A DNA stretch of 8,934 bases, taken from positions 1 through 8,934 of the forward strand of contig UQUD01000075.1 of assembly GCA_900544225.1 (NCBI GenBank), read 5' to 3'. Under the pieces are notes generated by a model. That model ran no database searches and was not told the origin of the DNA. It worked only from the letters and a program-made list of their open reading frames with translations. The translations under genes were made by a program, and so were the position numbers. This document shows positions 5,624-8,934 of the stretch, piece by piece. Numbering within the stretch: position 1 is the stretch's first letter; each line of letters begins with the position of its first letter. Source of the stretch: an uncultured Collinsella sp. GTDB lineage: Bacteria > Actinomycetota > Coriobacteriia > Coriobacteriales > Coriobacteriaceae.

Positions 5624-6586
5624 CTAGTGGGTGGGGTGCCAGACATGGAGGGCGCCGCCGAGGACGTCGACCTCGATGCGCGAGGCGACAACGGGCTCGC
5701 CGTCGGCTTGGATGGGGTAGTCGGGCTCCTCAAAGGTGAGCTCGGCATGGCGGCAGCGGCGCATGCGAACCGGTGGCAACTTGGTATGGTGGCCGTCCTT
5801 GGCCGAAAGAAACATAGGCAGGGCAATCGCGCGAGGGACGGGGCCGCATGCGTAGCAGACGTCGAGCATGCCGTCGCAGGGGTCGGCATCGGGGCAGATG
5901 CGATAACCCGAGCCATACGTGGGGCCCAGCTGAATCGCCATGATGATCGCCCTTACGCGCTCGGCGGGCGCCCCGTCAAAGCTGACTGTCATGGGGTAGT
6001 TGCGGTAGCGCAGACCAAACTGCTCCAGACCCGAGAGGGTGTAGAGCGGAGCGCCAGCGAGGCCCGTCTTTTTGCGCAGCTCGGTGGTGCCCAGGCCGAT
6101 GGCGGCATCGATGCCGACCGAAAGCGTTTGGTCGTAGTACTCAACGGTAGCCTCGCCGCTGCCGTTTGCGGGGTTCCATGAGCGAATGCGTCCGATATCC
6201 TGGCGCTGCAGCTTGCAGGTGAGCAGCGCGCCAAAATCCTTGCCGGAGAAATCGTCGATACCGAGGGTCTGGGCAAAATCGTTGCCGGAGCCTACGGGTA
6301 GGACGGCAAGGGCGGGACGGGCGTTCTCCTTTTGCGTCATAAGCCCGTTGACGACCTCGTGGATCACGCCGTCGCCGCCGAGTGCGATAACGGTACGATA
6401 GCCCTGAGCCTGTGCGGCAAGCTCCTTGGCATGTCCCATGCGCTCAGTCAGCACCAGGTCAAACTGGGATGAGCGCGCGGTCATGTCCAAAAAGCGCTGC
6501 AGGCGCTCAGCGACCTCGCGCGCCGCACCCGACTGGGCGGCAGGGTTGGCGATTATGAGCGTGCGACCAAAATCAGTTGCGTGCAT
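5624..6586 (-). CDS. Diacylglycerol kinase family lipid kinase (YegS/DgkB type)
   Basis: This 320-residue protein has the diacylglycerol-kinase catalytic fold. Family members phosphorylate diacylglycerol or related lipids at the inner membrane face using ATP and return diacylglycerol to phospholipid synthesis. Signatures are IIANPAAQSG (11-20), the nucleotide-binding GGDGVIHEVVNG (70-81) and PVGSGNDFA (97-105). The C-terminal lobe carries LSVGIDAAIG and ends near DGEPVVASRIEV, as in soluble DgkB/YegS proteins. No transmembrane helix is seen, so it is not the small integral DgkA. ATG 6586 has AGGAG seven bases upstream; the frame is open for 24 more codons, but that stretch has no family match. 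It lies 87 bases behind the CLC gene on the same strand and may be co-transcribed with it. Lipid substrate (diacylglycerol, sphingoid or phosphatidylglycerol) cannot be read from sequence. Confidence 0.9.
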   Translation of the reverse strand: MHATDFGRTLIIANPAAQSGAAREVAERLQRFLDMTARSSQFDLVLTERMGHAKELAAQAQGYRTVIALGGDGVIHEVVNGLMTQKENARPALAVLPVGSGNDFAQTLGIDDFSGKDFGALLTCKLQRQDIGRIRSWNPANGSGEATVEYYDQTLSVGIDAAIGLGTTELRKKTGLAGAPLYTLSGLEQFGLRYRNYPMTVSFDGAPAERVRAIIMAIQLGPTYGSGYRICPDADPCDGMLDVCYACGPVPRAIALPMFLSAKDGHHTKLPPVRMRRCRHAELTFEEPDYPIQADGEPVVASRIEVDVLGGALHVWHPTH

Positions 6587-6673
6587 GGGGCGACTCCTGG
6601 CGTATGACGTGACGGTGCGGTCGCGCTCAGGTCGAATTGCCCCCGATTGTGGCTGCACGGCGAATACTAACGT

Positions 6674-8095
6674 CTACTCTATCAGGTCGTTGTGGCGCTC
6701 GATAGCATCCGCTACCGTACCGCCCTCATCCACAATAAGCGAACGGCGTTTAGGCGAGACAATGCGCTGCGCGGGATATACGCCGCGGTGGCCGCCGACA
6801 AGATAGCTGATAAACGCCACGATCACGAAGAAGCCGGCTGCCGTGCCGTGGAACAGGTCGATGGCCATCATACAGGTGGTGATGGGCACGTTAAGGCCGG
6901 CGCAGAAAACACCGAGCATGCCCAGCGCCGCCAGAAAGCTGGGGTCGATACCGACGAGGCAACCGATCCAGCCGCCGAGCGCCGCGCCGATGCCAAACAG
7001 GGGCGTGACCTCGCCGCCTTGGAAGCCCGCACCCAGGGTAAGCGCCGTCACCACGAGCTTGATGGCTGCGTCGGCAAGGGTCGTGTTACCGGCGAACCCG
7101 GCGCCCGAGAGCCAGGTGGCAAGGCCGGCATACTTCCAGGCGTCGAGCATCGCGTATGCCGCGAGCACCACGAGCGCGCCCACGAGTGCGCGAGCAAGGT
7201 AGTTGGTGATAAAGCGACCGTACAGGCTTTTGACGGTTCGAACCGACCAGGCAAAGAGGCGTGCCGTCAGACCGAAGATAATGGCGCTGATAACAACGAT
7301 GGCAACCGTCCGTGGTGTCATGTTGGGAACGCTGGCGATGACATTCGCTTCGTACTCGGTACCCAGGGCGAGTGATGTAAAGTAGCCGGTAAACGAGGCG
7401 ACCAGACAGTAGATGCCCGCGGTGTAGTCGATCTTGCCGATAAAACACATCTCCATGCCAAAGAACGCGCCGGCAAGGGGCGAACCGAATACGGCGCCAA
7501 AGGCCGACGAGATGCCGGCGAGCATGAGGTCGTGGTGGTCATGCTTTTTGAGGTGGGCGAGGCTCGAGATGTTGCTGGCGATGGTGCCGCCAATCTGTAC
7601 CGCGGCTCCCTCGCGACCGGCCGATCCGCCCGTTAGGTGCGTGAGCGTGGAGCAGATGAAGGTGAGGACGGCCATGCGCATATGGATGAGACGTGTGCCC
7701 AGAGCGGAGTCGATGACCAGGTTGTTGCCTCGTTTGGCGGCAAGGCCGTGGTTTTTGTACACCCATGCGGTGGCCATGCCCACAACGGGAAGCAGCGCGT
7801 AAATCCATGCATGGTGCTCGCGATAGTCGGTCGCGATATTCAGCGAGGCCAAAAACGCCCAAGCGGCAACGCCCATGGCGAGCGAGACGATGACGACGAG
7901 TGCGAGCAACTTGGCGCTTGCGAGTAGGTTGCGGACATTGCGGCGCGTGTCGGCAGCTAAGAGATGCTCGGAGCGGGTGATCTGATGCCTGCCTGCCATG
8001 ATGACGTCGTTCAGGGAGAAAAAACCGCCGTCGTCGAGCGGCTGGGAATGATCCTGCGCCTCGTTTGCGCTTTCGGGTTTGTCGTTATGAGCCAT
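6674..8095 (-). CDS. CLC antiporter of the fluoride/proton (CLC-F) subtype
   Basis: This is a 473-residue CLC-family integral membrane protein. Canonical chloride CLCs carry GSGIP in the first selectivity segment; here it is GNNLV (123-127), the mark of CLC-F fluoride exporters. GREGAAVQ (160-167) supplies the gating glutamate E162. GAGFQGGEVTPLF (355-367) carries E362 and T364, matching the EVT found in the Enterococcus CLC-F that takes part in F-/H+ exchange. GHRGVYPAQ (435-443) likely supplies the central tyrosine Y440. Such proteins expel F- and give fluoride resistance. There is no C-terminal CBS domain. The roughly 60-residue hydrophilic N-terminus is longer than in simple CLC-F proteins. 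ATG 8095 follows GAGG with a 5-base spacer; an in-frame TTG at 8122 lies upstream but would translate the ribosome binding site. It is divergent from moeA and may be co-transcribed with the lipid kinase. Confidence 0.88.
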   Translation of the reverse strand: MAHNDKPESANEAQDHSQPLDDGGFFSLNDVIMAGRHQITRSEHLLAADTRRNVRNLLASAKLLALVVIVSLAMGVAAWAFLASLNIATDYREHHAWIYALLPVVGMATAWVYKNHGLAAKRGNNLVIDSALGTRLIHMRMAVLTFICSTLTHLTGGSAGREGAAVQIGGTIASNISSLAHLKKHDHHDLMLAGISSAFGAVFGSPLAGAFFGMEMCFIGKIDYTAGIYCLVASFTGYFTSLALGTEYEANVIASVPNMTPRTVAIVVISAIIFGLTARLFAWSVRTVKSLYGRFITNYLARALVGALVVLAAYAMLDAWKYAGLATWLSGAGFAGNTTLADAAIKLVVTALTLGAGFQGGEVTPLFGIGAALGGWIGCLVGIDPSFLAALGMLGVFCAGLNVPITTCMMAIDLFHGTAAGFFVIVAFISYLVGGHRGVYPAQRIVSPKRRSLIVDEGGTVADAIERHNDLIE

Positions 8096-8124
8096 ATGTT
8101 CCTCTTTTAGGTTGTAACGCAAGC

Positions 8125-8153
8125 ATTATAAAACGCGGTAAACGCGACGAGCC
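8125..8153 (-). promoter_or_regulatory. Promoter of the CLC-F gene with AAACGCG repeats in the spacer
   Basis: On the minus strand a perfect TATAAT (8130 to 8125) lies about 30 bases before the ATG, so the leader is only about 20-25 bases. The -35 position (GGCTCG) is poor. The spacer holds two AAACGCG copies on the plus strand (8131-8137 and 8140-8146), a possible activator or repressor site. No fluoride riboswitch fits in such a short leader. Confidence 0.45.
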
Positions 8154-8180
8154 GGTGGGTTGGTTTCCATTCTGTTTCGT

Positions 8181-8217
8181 GGCCTGCAACCGACAGGTGT
8201 ATTTGCGGGTACAGGCC
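8181..8217. promoter_or_regulatory. Dyad between the CLC-F and moeA promoters
   Basis: GGCCTG (8181-8186) and CAGGCC (8212-8217) are inverted repeats, and CAGG also occurs at 8194-8197. It lies upstream of both proposed -10 boxes, so it would act as a DNA site rather than in RNA. It may be a shared operator or chance in GC-rich DNA. Confidence 0.25.
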
Positions 8218-8242
8218 GAGTCGCGGTCGTGCGTCGGGGGAT

Positions 8243-8248
8243 TATACT
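8243..8248 (+). promoter_or_regulatory. -10 box for moeA
   Basis: TATACT lies 57 bases before the moeA ATG in the divergent gap and is a close match to the sigma-70 -10. No clear -35 is found 16-18 bases upstream. The predicted leader of roughly 50 bases is too short for the molybdenum cofactor riboswitch. Confidence 0.4.
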
Positions 8249-8266
8249 GAGACAAGCATAAAGAAT

Positions 8267-8287
8267 CGGCGCTCCTGTTGTGCGCCG
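8267..8287 (+). promoter_or_regulatory. Leader hairpin before moeA
   Basis: CGGCGC (8267-8272) and GCGCCG (8282-8287) are perfect inverted repeats with a 9-base loop. The hairpin ends about 7 bases before the AAGAGG ribosome binding site (8295-8300). It is followed by no T-run, so any role would be in translation or mRNA stability. Confidence 0.3.
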
Positions 8288-8305
8288 TGGCATTAAGAGG
8301 TGCAT

Positions 8306-8934
8306 ATGGCAGAGAAACTCATTCCGCTGGAGGACGCGCAGTCGATTGTTCTGTCGCATGTTGTTCCGACGGATCTCATCGAGATTCCCGTGTGGCAGGC
8401 CGCCGGTCTTCCCTTGGCCGAGGACGCGGTGGCCGATATCGACATCTCGCCGTTTGCCAACAGCGCTATGGACGGATATGCCGTGCGCTCGGCGGACTTG
8501 GTGCAGGCGTCTGGCGAGGCGCCGGTGACGCTCGACGTTATCGGACACGAGGCCGCGGGCCATGTGTTTGAGGGCGCAATCGCCCCGGGCGAGACCGTCC
8601 GCATCATGACGGGCGCGCCGGTGCCCGAGGGTGCGGATGCCGTGGTGAAATACGAGATCGTCGAGGTGCTTGACGGCGACGGCAACGAGGGCTCACACGT
8701 GAGGTTCTCGGCGCCGGCCAAGGTGGGTGAGAACGTTCGCTCTGCTGCCGAGGAGGCCCATGCCGGCGATGTTGTGATGCACGCCGGCGAGGTCGTGGCT
8801 CCGGCGGGCGCGGGTCTGCTGGCGAGCGCCGGATACGCGAGCGTGAAGGTGCACGCTGCCCCGCGTGTGGGCATCATCTCGCTGGGCACGGAGCTGGTCG
8901 CGCCGAGTGAGCTGCCGGCGCGCGGGCAGATTCG
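8306..8934 (+). CDS. moeA: Molybdopterin molybdenumtransferase MoeA (3' end outside window)
   Basis: The first 209 residues of MoeA are present; the gene runs off the window edge. MoeA inserts molybdate into adenylylated molybdopterin to make the molybdenum cofactor in the cytosol. Signatures are NSAMDGYAV (52-60), with D56 matching the catalytic Asp59 of Escherichia coli MoeA, TGAPVPEGADAVV (102-114), and SLGTELV (192-198), the start of the MPT-binding MoaB/Mog-like domain (STGDEL in E. coli). The usual full length is about 400 residues, so roughly half is visible. ATG 8306 follows AAGAGG with a 5-base spacer. It is divergent from the CLC-F gene. Other moa/mob genes may follow outside the window. 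Confidence 0.93.
   Translation, partial: MAEKLIPLEDAQSIVLSHVVPTDLIEIPVWQAAGLPLAEDAVADIDISPFANSAMDGYAVRSADLVQASGEAPVTLDVIGHEAAGHVFEGAIAPGETVRIMTGAPVPEGADAVVKYEIVEVLDGDGNEGSHVRFSAPAKVGENVRSAAEEAHAGDVVMHAGEVVAPAGAGLLASAGYASVKVHAAPRVGIISLGTELVAPSELPARGQI

Noticed and set aside
5627..6181. Plus-strand frame of 184 codons opposite the lipid kinase
   Set aside because: It is antisense to conserved catalytic motifs of the kinase and has no recognisable domain.
6692..7375. Plus-strand frame of 227 codons opposite the CLC gene
   Set aside because: Charged, repetitive composition typical of an antisense shadow; the CLC motifs are unmistakable on the other strand.
8096..8305. Molybdenum cofactor or fluoride riboswitch in the divergent gap
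   Set aside because: The leaders predicted from the -10 boxes are too short, and I could not find conserved cores by eye. A covariance search would settle it.

Overview
The window reads as ordinary chromosomal DNA of a high-GC actinobacterium. The best guess is class Coriobacteriia, Collinsella-like. This rests on codon and base bias, clear AAGGAG-type ribosome binding sites, and two long palindromes built on a GGGAC/GTCCC core that I recall as common between genes in that group. The species is inferred, not proven. I see no mobile-element genes, tRNA, rRNA or CRISPR array.

Layout, left to right. Positions 1-62 hold a possible tail of an upstream gene, followed by a weak terminator. yigZ (228-863, +) faces a cysteine-rich C_GCAxxG_C_C redox protein gene (931-1377, -), and a very strong hairpin lies between them. 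A divergent control region (1378-1607) separates that gene from metY (1608-2891, +), O-acetylhomoserine sulfhydrylase. metY has a good sigma-70-type promoter with a dyad touching its -35 box. Two hairpins, the second a textbook terminator, lie between metY and a DHA2-like MFS exporter (3033-4337, +). Then come xpt (4495-5073, +), xanthine phosphoribosyltransferase, and a small GGQ-domain release-factor-like gene (5157-5537, +) bracketed by the two related palindromes. On the minus strand follow a diacylglycerol/lipid kinase (5624-6586) and a CLC antiporter with the sequence marks of the fluoride subtype (6674-8095). moeA (8306 to the window end, +) is divergent from the CLC gene and runs off the edge.

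The genes are mostly single-gene units: methionine/sulfur assimilation, purine salvage, ribosome rescue, lipid phosphorylation, fluoride resistance and molybdenum cofactor synthesis. They do not form one pathway. The most interesting points are regulatory. Two genes (the MFS exporter and the release-factor-like gene) start so soon after a terminator that no promoter fits between them, so their mRNA must pass through the hairpin. The palindrome pair around the ribosome-rescue gene shares one half-site family. I found no convincing wholly new system; the best candidates for follow-up are that small GGQ gene with its palindromes, and the fluoride-type CLC without a visible fluoride riboswitch.
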